A stretch of 64,000 nucleotides of DNA from Pleurotus ostreatus/Saccharomyces cerevisiae fusant (taxonomy: Eukaryota > Opisthokonta), in assembly GCA_024196135.1 (NCBI GenBank), contig JAMQCK010000002.1, positions 528,134 to 592,133 of the forward strand, given 5' to 3'. A model generated the notes under the pieces. The model did not search any database. It was given only the letters and a program-made list of their open reading frames with translations, and was not told the origin of the DNA. Below, piece by piece: positions 1 through 8,754 of this stretch (position 1 is the first letter of the stretch; every line of letters begins with the position of its first letter). The translations under genes were made by a program, and so were the position numbers.

Positions 1-758
1 TCGCGGCGCATCGCTCTCACTTGGCCCTTGCCGGTACCTCCAGCGTCGTGCTTCGCCACCTCTGCGAAGGCGGATCACCATCATCATCCCCACCATTACA
101 CCGATCCTCATCAGCATCACAACGAACCTCGGGAACCGAAATCGGACGAAGCGATCCCCCACTGGTCCTACTGGCACTCGCGTGGGTGGAGGGGAAACCC
201 CTGGGTCGAGTCGTGGTGGGGCCATTGGCATGCCCGGCACGCGATGAAGAATGCGTACTATCGCGGCATGTACGCGCGAGGATGTCCGATGACGCCCGCA
301 TTTTGGTGGAATATGGGGATGCCCGAGGGTGCAGCGAGCGCAGAGGCAGGCGCGTCGAAGGCAGGCAAGCAGGCAGAGATGGATGCGAAACAGGCTGCGA
401 AGGAGGCGCATATGATGGAGATGCGTGGCAGTCGATGGGGTGGGCGATGGGGACACAGGTCAGCTTCTCTCCTTTCCTTCGAGTCTCCTCAGCCCACTCA
501 ACTCCCCCGTCCAGACACCGCGGCCGCGACTTCGACGGCTACGGTTCCTCTCGCTGGCCTCACCACTTCGGAAAACATTTCGGACGTCGCAGGCCGCGCT
601 TCTTCCCCTTCTTCTTCCTATCTATCCCTTTCTTGTTCTGCGTGCCGTTCTTCTTCCCCGCGTTCATATTCCTCCTCGCTGCACCGTTCATGTTCATCAT
701 GAGCATACCGATTATCATGTTGCACTTCTTCTTGGACATTCTGTTTTGGATCTTCTGA
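1..758 (+). CDS. 5'-truncated His/Trp-rich protein with Phe-rich membrane tail
   Basis: The frame is open from the first base, so the true start lies upstream of the window. Exon 1 (1-458) joins exon 2 (515-758, TGA) across a 56-bp GT-AG intron; the split codon reads AGA and the frame continues. The visible N-terminal part holds a His-rich stretch (HHHHPHHYTDPHQHH) and a Trp/His-rich segment, then an Ala/Lys/Glu stretch. The C-terminal about 55 residues are almost all hydrophobic, with very many Phe plus Pro, and probably form two membrane passes. I do not recognise a family. The His clusters could bind metal, but this is only inference from composition. Confidence 0.6.
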   Translation, partial: AAHRSHLALAGTSSVVLRHLCEGGSPSSSPPLHRSSSASQRTSGTEIGRSDPPLVLLALAWVEGKPLGRVVVGPLACPARDEECVLSRHVRARMSDDARILVEYGDARGCSERRGRRVEGRQAGRDGCETGCEGGAYDGDAWQSMGWAMGTQVSFSPFLRVSSAHSTPPSRHRGRDFDGYGSSRWPHHFGKHFGRRRPRFFPFFFLSIPFLFCVPFFFPAFIFLLAAPFMFIMSIPIIMLHFFLDILFWIF

Positions 759-1424
759 GCATAGTGTATCAGTACCACCTTCCTTTATCTTTTCTCTGTC
801 TTCACAGTCTGTATCGAAAGCTATATATTTGTGACCAATTCAACCCGTCAGTGTTCTTGCTATCGCTGGAAATGAGGCGAACCAATGATAGCTAGGCGCC
901 ACCGTGGTTGCGGTAAGAAACTAGCCCCTTTAACCTCATTCTATGAGGGCTTCAGGAACTATACAAGCCCGTAGTGCATCCAAAACGACGCGGCCAAGAC
1001 ACCATTGGAACAGAGGTTGGTTCATCAAATTCGGCAGATGCCGAAATGTCCTCTGATGTGGCATGCATGTTCGTCACCGACACTTGCCTCCTTCTGCATC
1101 CTTTGTCGACGGGTTGTTGTTCCCTGCTCTTATACTTCCGCTGGGTCTATACCGCCTCGAAAGTACAATGAACTAGTCGCCACCATTTTGACGCCTGGAC
1201 CGCTCGGCTGTGGCAAGTGGCCACACCGCCTGGCGTGACAGTGACACGAACAAAGACGCGATGCTCCTCATGCATCGATGCGCCTCACACCGATACCGCA
1301 GCACTCTTTCAGCCCCGTCTTATCAGCTGTCGGATGCCGAAAGGGAATCGAGCCTTGCTGCACCATTGTGACCGTGCATCCCACGACATACACACGACAT
1401 GCGCCCTTGAATCCTGCGCTATGT

Positions 1425-1439
1425 CGTGACACTGTCACG
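1425..1439. promoter_or_regulatory. 15-bp palindrome upstream of coiled-coil gene
   Basis: CGTGACA-c-TGTCACG is a perfect inverted repeat around one central base, about 45 bp upstream of a TATA-like box. A relative, CGTGACAGTGACACG, lies at 1234-1248. The half-site resembles binding sites of bZIP or homeodomain (TGACA) factors; the binding protein is unknown. Confidence 0.35.
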
Positions 1440-1482
1440 CTGGTCGGCGCGTGTGCTGGTCATAAACAAGAATGCGGGGCGC

Positions 1483-1488
1483 TTATAA
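1483..1488 (+). promoter_or_regulatory. TATA-like box
   Basis: TTATAA lies about 95 bp upstream of the ATG at 1583. Confidence 0.4.
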
Positions 1489-1582
1489 GGGCCCGAGCTG
1501 ATGGGCTGTTCCTTTCAACTGAACACCCATCTCGAACATACCAGCCAGCCTTCCTAGCGCGTCTAACCAGCCCGAATCCACT

Positions 1583-2783
1583 ATGCAGTCCTACATCAGC
1601 GTCTCTTCTGGCTCTCCTGGGTTCATCTCCCTCCCACTGACCCCCAACCCTACTACAAGCATCAGGGCGGAACAAAATCTGGGTACGACGCGTCCTTACG
1701 AGCTATGCGGACGCTGTGCTCACTTGTGGCCTGCAGGTCTCCGTCTGCTTAACGCACCCTGGCGCGCGAGGGATGCTTTCCGGACACCGCCACCTTCCCC
1801 ACCTATCCGCTCGCAGGCTCCCAGCCCCTCCCGCTCGCCCAAACGCCCTCGCGAGTCCGACGACAGCGAGAACGAAGTTCTCGAAGACCCACCTACCCCC
1901 TCCAAGCGTGCCCGCAGCGCCGACGGCGATGGTGAGTGCCACATACTTGTGGCACGTCGAGTGCGCGTATGCTGACGGTCTGCGCGTAGTCGTCCCCGTG
2001 CGCATCGAGCGCGTACCCGCTCACGAACTACCAACCAACAACAGACCGACGAACGGCCTCCCGACGGACGTCGCCGAGCTCCAAACCCTCCTCCGTTTCG
2101 CCTACGCGGAGAACAACACCCTGAAAGCCACCAACCTCATCCTCGCAGAGAAGACCGTGAAGACGGCGAATGACCTCGATAGCGCGGAGAGACGCGCCAA
2201 GGCCGCCGAAGATGCTCGCGCCCAAGTTGCCCGCGAGTTGCAGGACGCGCAAAAAGACGTGCAGGAGATTTCGAAAGAATTGGGAGACACCAAAGAGAAA
2301 TTGCGAAAGGAGACCGAGCGCGCCGAGGCCGCCAAGTCCGACGCAAAGCACTTCGAGGACTATGCTATCGAGGGCTGGGACGAGGCGGAAGACCTCGAAG
2401 CTGAGCTGGACAGGACGAAGAGCCAGCTGGAGGACGCGCAGCTCGAAGTGGGGGACATGAGGCGTGAGCTGCTCGTTATGGATGAGCATATGCAGTGGAG
2501 GGAGGACGAGGCGTCGAACGCCCGGCGTGAGCTGGACGAGACGCGTGCCCGTCTAATCGACGCGGAGGCAGCGAAGGAAGAGCTCCGGGCAGAGGTGGAA
2601 AACATTCTGGACGGATGGGTCGACGAGTACCGTTCGCGCCAATGTCTCTGCGGTGACCGCTGCAATGCCCTGCAGGATCAGCTCGCGGCGGCGCAGAAGG
2701 AGGTTGCCGAGCTGAAGGCCGAGCGCTCCGCTCTCGGAATCCGCACGGCTCGCGACATCACGATCTCCGCGCTGCTTTGCTGA
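1583..2783 (+). CDS. Coiled-coil protein of unknown function
   Basis: Exons 1583-1931 and 1990-2783 give about 380 residues. The 58-bp intron (GTGAGT...TAG) restores the frame through a GTC codon. Residues 60-120 are rich in Ser, Pro and Arg with acidic patches (PKRPRESDDSENEV), a likely disordered region with a basic KRPR patch that could be a nuclear signal. From about residue 145 to 360 the protein is a long Glu/Lys/Ala/Arg helix with heptad-like Leu spacing, broken by a small Cys cluster (CLCGDRC). Strong amphipathic repeats suggest a dimeric coiled coil. No enzymatic motif is visible. Similar disordered-plus-coil proteins are common orphans in mushrooms. The start is the first ATG downstream of the TATA-like site. 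Confidence 0.65.
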
Positions 2784-3096
2784 AGGTCCTTTCCTTTCTG
2801 CTTAAATCCCTCCTCTCTGTTCGTCTCATTACTATAGATTTACCGTTTCTCTAGCACCTTTCTCGTCTACAGAGTCTGTTCCTCACCTCACATTTACTCG
2901 CGATTTTTCTGGTCTCCTCACTTGCATACCTTATATACTCACTTATAATCTGCCCTGCTTATCCCACGGACACTTGGAAGTTCTGCACATTTCTTGCATT
3001 GCGTAGTTTACAATGGTTACTATACAATTGTTCCCGGATGGTCTTCTAGAATGCGACACACGATGCTTAAAGCTATCGCCTTGCCCACGCTCCTGC
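2784..3096. other. Convergent intergenic region
   Basis: This 313-bp, pyrimidine-rich stretch lies between two converging genes. It should contain both 3' UTRs; no gene is seen. Confidence 0.5.
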
Positions 3097-5138
3097 CTAC
3101 TTGCCAATCAGCGACTCTACCGCATCCATCGAGAGCGCTAGGGGAATAGCAGCGTCAGCGAACTGTTACTTGCTTCGTGTATTGAGAACCACTCACACTT
3201 CGGTCGCTCGATGGGCAGCCCAAGGGCACGCGCCCACACGATCTGCGTCAGGCAGCCGAGAGCTGATACATGATGTCAGCACCGTGCACAGATACACGCT
3301 TACGAGACCACATACCGCGCGACACGCCGAAGATGACCGTGTAGTACTGCGAAGGGAGATTGTCAGTAAGCGAGCCATGAGCATTTGTGGCACAGTGTGG
3401 CTTACCTTGAACTCCTTCAGCCCGTAGTGGTAAAGCACGCAGCCGGAAGTGGCATCGACGTTCGGGTACGGGTTCTTGGTCTGAAAACAATGGTCAGGTC
3501 TTGAGATTTATCAGACGGTAGAGAATGTAACGGACCTTGCCATGCTCCTTCAAGACATCCGGCGCGACTTCGTAGGTCTGCGGAAGTATATTAGTGAGTT
3601 GTTTGCCTGTGCGAAGATATTGACACTCGCCTTCTTGACCAGCGAGATGGTCGGGCTCTTCAGCAAGTCTGGCCGTGCGTCACAAAATTCCTGTAGGGCG
3701 ATAAAGCGCGGATCCGGCGCGCGCAGCACACCGTGGCCGTACCTAGAATATGCATATCGTCAGATGAAGACGATAGTCAAACGTAAATCAAGCTTACCCC
3801 GGCACGACCTGCCCACTCTTCAGCGTCTTCCAGAGGTACGCCTTGATATCCTCATGTGAGACCTCATGCCCGCTACCGAGCTCCTTCTGCATCGCCAGCT
3901 GCCAGCGAAGGACTTCCTGGTTCGCCAGACCGTGAAGGGGACCAGCGAGGGCAAAGAGCGCAGCGGAATAGGAGAGGAAGGGGTCAGATAGCGTTGAGCC
4001 GACGAGGTCTATGAATAATAAAGTTAGTAGAGCATTTTGATCAAAGAAGGAGGGAATAGAGGTGGAAAGAAGGATGAATACTCACGCGACGTATGCGCCG
4101 ACGCGTTGCCGCCCTCATGATCTCCATGTAGGGCGATGTACAGCCTCAAGTACTCCGTCAAGTCCTTGTTGTCGCCGAAGCCTAGCATCTGCGTGTAGTT
4201 CCCGACCAAATCCAGGTCCTTATTGAGCGGCGGTAGCGTAGTGCCGGGGTGGTAGATGTTGCGGTATATACGCGCAGCGAGGGCGGGGAGGCGGGCGATG
4301 AGGGTGAGTGCATCCTCGAGGGCGTAATGCCAGTACTCAGTCTTCTTAATGCCGCGTTCGTAGGCGGACTGGAAGGCGGAGTCGTGGTTGAGGGCGGCCA
4401 CGCCGATGCCAAGCTGGGTCATGGGATGGAGGGTGGGCGGTAGGCTGACATTGGTGGGAGCATAAGTAAGAGGTGAAGGGAGTATCGGGGACTTACGAGT
4501 CAATGAGGTGCGTAATAGTGGTCGGCAGCTCGCCCTTCTCCGCGAGTTCGCGGGATAGGTCGCGCGATTGCTCCGGGGTAGGGACTTGACCGGTCATCAG
4601 GAGCCACAACATACTCTCGGCAGTCATCTCCTTTCCACCCGGGGCTGGCGGGAGTACCTTCTGGCACTCGGGTATTGTCCTGCCGTGGAAGCGTATACCC
4701 TGGGAAGGAGCTTGAGAATAGGAAGGATTGCGGGAGTAGGAGAGAGCGGACCTCGTTGGGGTCGAGGACGGAGGCTTCCCAGAGGATAGACTTGAGGCCT
4801 CGCATGCCCCCGATCAGGTTCTCTACCTACAGACGAACGCGTCAGGCATGAAGCAAAGGATGGAGGTTGCACACACCTTGACATCGCCAAGGACAGCTTG
4901 CCCGTGTTCTGCTTTCTGTGAAGGAGTGAGAGACGGTCGAGAGACACTTGCGATGGGTGCTGACCAGCTTCTTTAGTCTCTCTTGCTTGACGGGGACGAC
5001 CTCCTCCAGTACTTGGCGTAGCGTCGCCTGCAAGCTCGGAGATGAGGACAGCGCGCTAGTGACGCGCTAGAAGCTCACCTGGGACGACGCCTGCCTTGCG
5101 AACGGGACACGAAGCGTAGAGAGTCTGCGGGAGAACAT
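3097..5138 (-). CDS. CIT1: Citrate synthase, mitochondrial
   Basis: Condenses acetyl-CoA and oxaloacetate to citrate in the mitochondrial matrix. Thirteen exons (minus strand, 5' to 3'): 5138-5079, 5027-4965, 4915-4877, 4826-4752, 4699-4497, 4444-4086, 4008-3798, 3742-3631, 3577-3536, 3480-3406, 3346-3316, 3262-3197, 3137-3097. All junctions keep frame and give 458 residues, normal for fungal enzymes. The first exon encodes an Arg/Ser/Leu mitochondrial presequence ([16 protein letters not shown]). The catalytic triad is present: His256 in HGDHEGGN, His340 in GYGHGVLR and Asp397 in NVDATSG. The C-terminus ends [17 protein letters not shown]. The intron after exon 8 starts with GC (GCGAGT), a rare donor class. 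The gene is divergent from SEC66 with 284 bp between the start codons. Only peroxisomal or methylcitrate synthase paralogues are alternatives; the presequence favours the mitochondrial TCA enzyme. Confidence 0.95.
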
Positions 5139-5422
5139 GAGAGCAGGAGGAGAGCCGGGTTCTGCGCGTACTCACGCCCAATCTCGCGCATCCTAAATAC
5201 TTGGGAGGTCATCTGCCCACCCCGCACACGAACGCGGGGAACCGTCGGCACACCGGGGTCGGCATCAGATCCAAACCGGAGACCGTGCCACGTGCCATCA
5301 CGGCAAGCGCCGTCCGGAAATCTCGGACCGCATAGCCGCGTCGAGTCACGTGCGTGGCTGCCACGATTCCAGTCTCGCCGCCGTCGTCGAGCTCAGCATC
5401 TCTGTCTCCTCCTACCGCCATC

Positions 5423-6294
5423 ATGGCCTCCGCCACGGTCCTTGCCCCGGTCGCCTACTTATTCATTATAATCGGAGGTCTCTATACCTTTAGTCACTTC
5501 TACCGCAATCGTGCTGCCCGTAAGTTTGACTGTCAACCAAGTGACACGCCCATTGACGCGCTTTTCCCTTTCCCTCAGGCAAAGTCCCCGACCCGTACTT
5601 CCCGCCTCACAAGGAACGGAATGTGTACATGACCCTCTCCCGCATGACCGATCCGCCTGCGCCAGACTCGCTACTCAAAGCCGCACTCGTCCGTCGCGCA
5701 GTGCAGGACGTACAACGCATCGTCCGCCTTCGCGAGGACAAGCCCGCGCTCAGCGTTCTCCTTCAGAAGGGGTCTATTGGCGACGATCTATGGAGCAGCT
5801 TCCAGGCAGCGGAGAAGGAGGTCGAGGTAGAGATTGCCGAGGTCGTTGGCGAGGCAAACTTTTTTGTCGAGGGCTGGGGCCAGTTCATCTTCCAGTCGGC
5901 AAGTGAGATATACGCGAACGAGAAGACGCGCGCTGCTTTTGAGAAGACAAATGAAGCAAGGACCGATCTCGGTGTGTCGCTTTCTCTTCGGTTCCCCTCT
6001 TACATTACTGACCTTATTACAGAGCAAAAGTACGCCCGCAAGGCAAAATTCCAGCCTGTCCCCATCGTATTCCGCGCCAACACCCCGGCACCAAATGCAC
6101 CCGGCACACCGAACGCCAAGACTGCTCAACTTCCCCCTGCTTCCCCTCAACTCACCCCCGCCAAAGCCTTGAACGGCATTGCCCCCGGCCTGCGCCCTCC
6201 CACGCCCTCCACCCCAACATCCGCATCAGGCTACGTCTCGAGCGACGCCGAAAGCGCCACGTCGACTGCACGATCTGTGCGTGCTTCCGCCTAG
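5423..6294 (+). CDS. SEC66: Sec66/Sec71, Sec63-complex subunit of the ER translocon
   Basis: Exons 5423-5519, 5579-5971 and 6023-6294 give about 253 residues. Sec66 is a non-essential fungal subunit of the Sec62/63 complex that assists post-translational import into the ER. A single membrane segment lies near residues 6-25, followed by the family pattern: a PHKERNVYMTLSRM block, then LLKAALVRRAVQDVQRIVRL, then KGSIGDDLWSSFQAAEKE and GWGQFIFQSASEI. The C-terminal 80 residues are Pro/Thr/Ser-rich and probably disordered, an extension beyond the conserved domain. The last intron is 51 bp, a multiple of three without a stop, so retention would simply insert 17 residues. It shares its promoter with citrate synthase. 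Confidence 0.88.
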
Positions 6295-7317
6295 GTATCC
6301 TCCATACATACTTACCCTTCAATAGTCTGGTAAAAAGGGCAAGAAGCGGAAGTAGTGGTCGGCTGTAGTCTACCAGTAGTGCACTGGTGGTCTACGAGCC
6401 GTGGACTACGGCGAGTGTGGCCAGTATTTATTTTCTGTACATCCTCAGATGAACATGGCTTTCGGGTACGATTTTCTCGTGATGAACACGTTCGAGGGTT
6501 CTGGCGAATATTTCCCTTCAACTTCCTCCTCAAGTGCGATGCACGTCAAAGTGTGTAACCCCGTTTCTTGAGCTTCAATAACGAGTACACAACATGCACA
6601 ACTTCAGGGTACGAACACCACCCATCTTCTTGGGTTTATGCTGATGCAGCGATAGGTGCAGCCAACATAGAAGCACAACTTCACGTGCAGATCGTCGGCA
6701 TTTTCTCGTGAATCTCTGGAAAACATTCCGAGTATCAGCAAGCACTGCTACGACTCACGAGCAGGCATTCCGACTCTGGCTGTGCGGCCGGAACACTTTT
6801 ATCATAACCTCGCTATCCTCGGAAACCATTCCATCTCTGATGAAACGAAAGTTACTACAAGCCTCGCCTCCAACATGCGTCGACATTACTGCAAGACCGT
6901 GAGCTTGAGAGTTGCCGCAAACGTGGGCCCGTGGTACATGGACTGCTGAACTCAATGGCCCTCAGCGCAGGGCCTACACCAGGTCCTGCGGCAGTGCAGC
7001 ATCCCCGCAAAGGCGTCCATGACCGCATCAAGGTGACCGCTGTCGTCGGTTCTCAACGCTCAGCGTCTGGGCGAAACGACGGGTATGTCGACCGTTACCT
7101 CGGTGTCTTCGCTGGATGGCGCCGCCAGTCAACGCGTGCAACTTCGCTTGGCTTCACAGGCTTTCACTACGGAATCACGCCGGAACAGGGCACTGGGTTC
7201 CCTCGGGATCAGCGTATAAAAGCACGAATGCGAAGGACGGTATTCCCCAGTACTCACTCGACCTTCGACTCTCCAGTACTATCCCTCATTTCTCTTCACC
7301 TCACCTCCATCTCCACG
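6295..7317. other. Intergenic, 1.0 kb
   Basis: No supported gene. The right end holds the promoter of the secreted protein gene, including TATAAAA at 7215. Open frames here have no domain signal. Confidence 0.5.
7215..7221 (+). promoter_or_regulatory. TATA box
   Basis: TATAAAA lies 97 bp upstream of the ATG at 7318, followed by a pyrimidine-rich leader. The arrangement is typical of a highly expressed fungal secreted protein. Confidence 0.6.
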
Positions 7318-8068
7318 ATGAAGTTCGCCCTCTTCGCCTCCACCCTCTCCGCCGCCGTCGCCTCTGTCGCGGCAGCTGACTCGCCGTCGTGCAACAACGG
7401 CGCGAACTGCTACGCCGCCGCGCACGGCTGGGGCGGCTACATCCAGTACGAGCCGTACCAGGGCAACCTCATGGAGGCGTGCCGCGGCGACGACAATGCT
7501 ATCAACGGCGAGCAGGGCTTTGGCAACCTCTTCGGCAACAAGGCGTGCGTCGCCGTCGCTGTTAGCAGTGGCGATATTGGGGTGAGTGACTTTCACCATC
7601 GTTTGCTACTTACCTGACGCTGATGATCTGTTTAGCCCAGCACCGTCCAGGGTCTCGGGAGCTGCGACAACCAGAACTTGAGCTGCTTGTGGGCGCAGCC
7701 CAGCCTTGACTACAACGTGTGCTATTCTTCACTAAGCTGGTCGTCTCATCTCACCCACACAATCCCCTCCATAGATCTACGCTGGCATTGTCGGTGACTG
7801 CGCGTGGCAGCCCGACGGCTGCCCTATCACCCAGCAGAACTTCATCGACTTCATCTACAGCGCGCTGAGCGACATTGGATCGGCTGACTGGCCCAGGTTC
7901 GTTGCTCGCCCTCTGGCGGTGAAGAATGGAAGCTCATTTCCCTACAGCAGCACCGACACCCTCATCTCCAACGGCTGGCAGCCGCTCCTCGGCCTGACCA
8001 ACTCCACCGACACCATTTCGTACAACAATTTGAACCTCTACCTTCACGGGTCGAAGACCATCGCCTGA
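7318..8068 (+). CDS. Small secreted cysteine-rich protein
   Basis: Exons 7318-7581, 7636-7716, 7775-7896 and 7948-8068 give about 195 residues. Residues 1-21 form a clear signal peptide (MKFALFASTLSAAVASVAAA). The mature part has eight Cys, consistent with four disulfides, and many Gly, Trp and Tyr (CYAAAHGWGGYIQYEPYQ). The last intron ends CAGCAG, a tandem acceptor that would give forms differing by one Ser. The layout reminds me of proteins annotated as glycan-binding Y3-like in mushrooms, but I cannot verify this and treat it as an untested idea. An extracellular role is likely; no catalytic motif is visible. Confidence 0.7.
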
Positions 8069-8754
8069 GTTTTAGGCTCGAGGTTGGCCATGATGTCTTG
8101 CATGGACTGAACGATAGGGCGGGTGATGTCCTTACGAGCTTGAGTAGCACGATCCTTATTATCAGTGGATTCTGGACTGTGGTGAACTTTCTATTTACTT
8201 GGGGACGTACTTTACGATACCACTTGACTTTGCTTTCTCCAATTAATTGTGTCTTTGAATGTTGAATGGTGGTGAAGATCGCCCTAGGGGCGTGAGCTCG
8301 AAGAACTTGAGCTGTTCAGGCTTAAGGACGCGACGGTGATGGCTTGAGTAGCCGTTGTTCGCTGTGCTATCACTGACCGAGGAGTGACCTACCTTGCAGA
8401 GATTCATACAGCTAGGTGCACGAGCGTACACTATGAATCTGGCTTATTCTTGTCGGACCATGTGACACATGCACGCGCACACGGGGAAAAGGAGACAAGA
8501 AATGCACTTCTACTAAGGAAATATTAGACTATGGTACAAGTTGATATGCGTAAATAGGTAGTACATTGTTCCTACTGAGTCAGAAAGCCCTATATAGCAC
8601 CATAGAAAGCGAAGGGAAGGCATGATAACACAACAAGTGCTCATCGTCGAAGTCGTGTCCAGGATCGCCACCTCCTGGTCCGTCAAATACTTTATCTTCC
8701 CGTGCATCCACCACCTTATTTATACGTCCTTTCTCGACCAATATATGTCGTTTC
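8069..8754. other. Convergent intergenic region, 686 bp
   Basis: 3' flanks of two converging genes. AT content is higher than in the neighbouring coding DNA; nothing else is seen. Confidence 0.5.

Larger units (their letters stand above)
759..1582. other. Intergenic, 824 bp
   Basis: No convincing gene is seen. The stretch holds the 3' flank of the left-edge gene, two copies of a CGTGACA-type palindromic element (1234-1248 and 1425-1439) and a TATA-like site before the coiled-coil gene. Confidence 0.5.

Noticed and set aside
2028..2489. Leu/Val-rich minus-strand open frame
   Set aside because: Antisense shadow of the Glu/Lys coiled coil.
5972..6022. Retained reading of the last SEC66 intron
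   Set aside because: It has GT and TTACAG borders, and removal restores the conserved helix; retention only adds 17 unrelated residues.
6931..7317. In-frame upstream extension of the secreted protein
   Set aside because: It crosses the TATA box and would bury the signal peptide; the ATG at 7318 is preferred.
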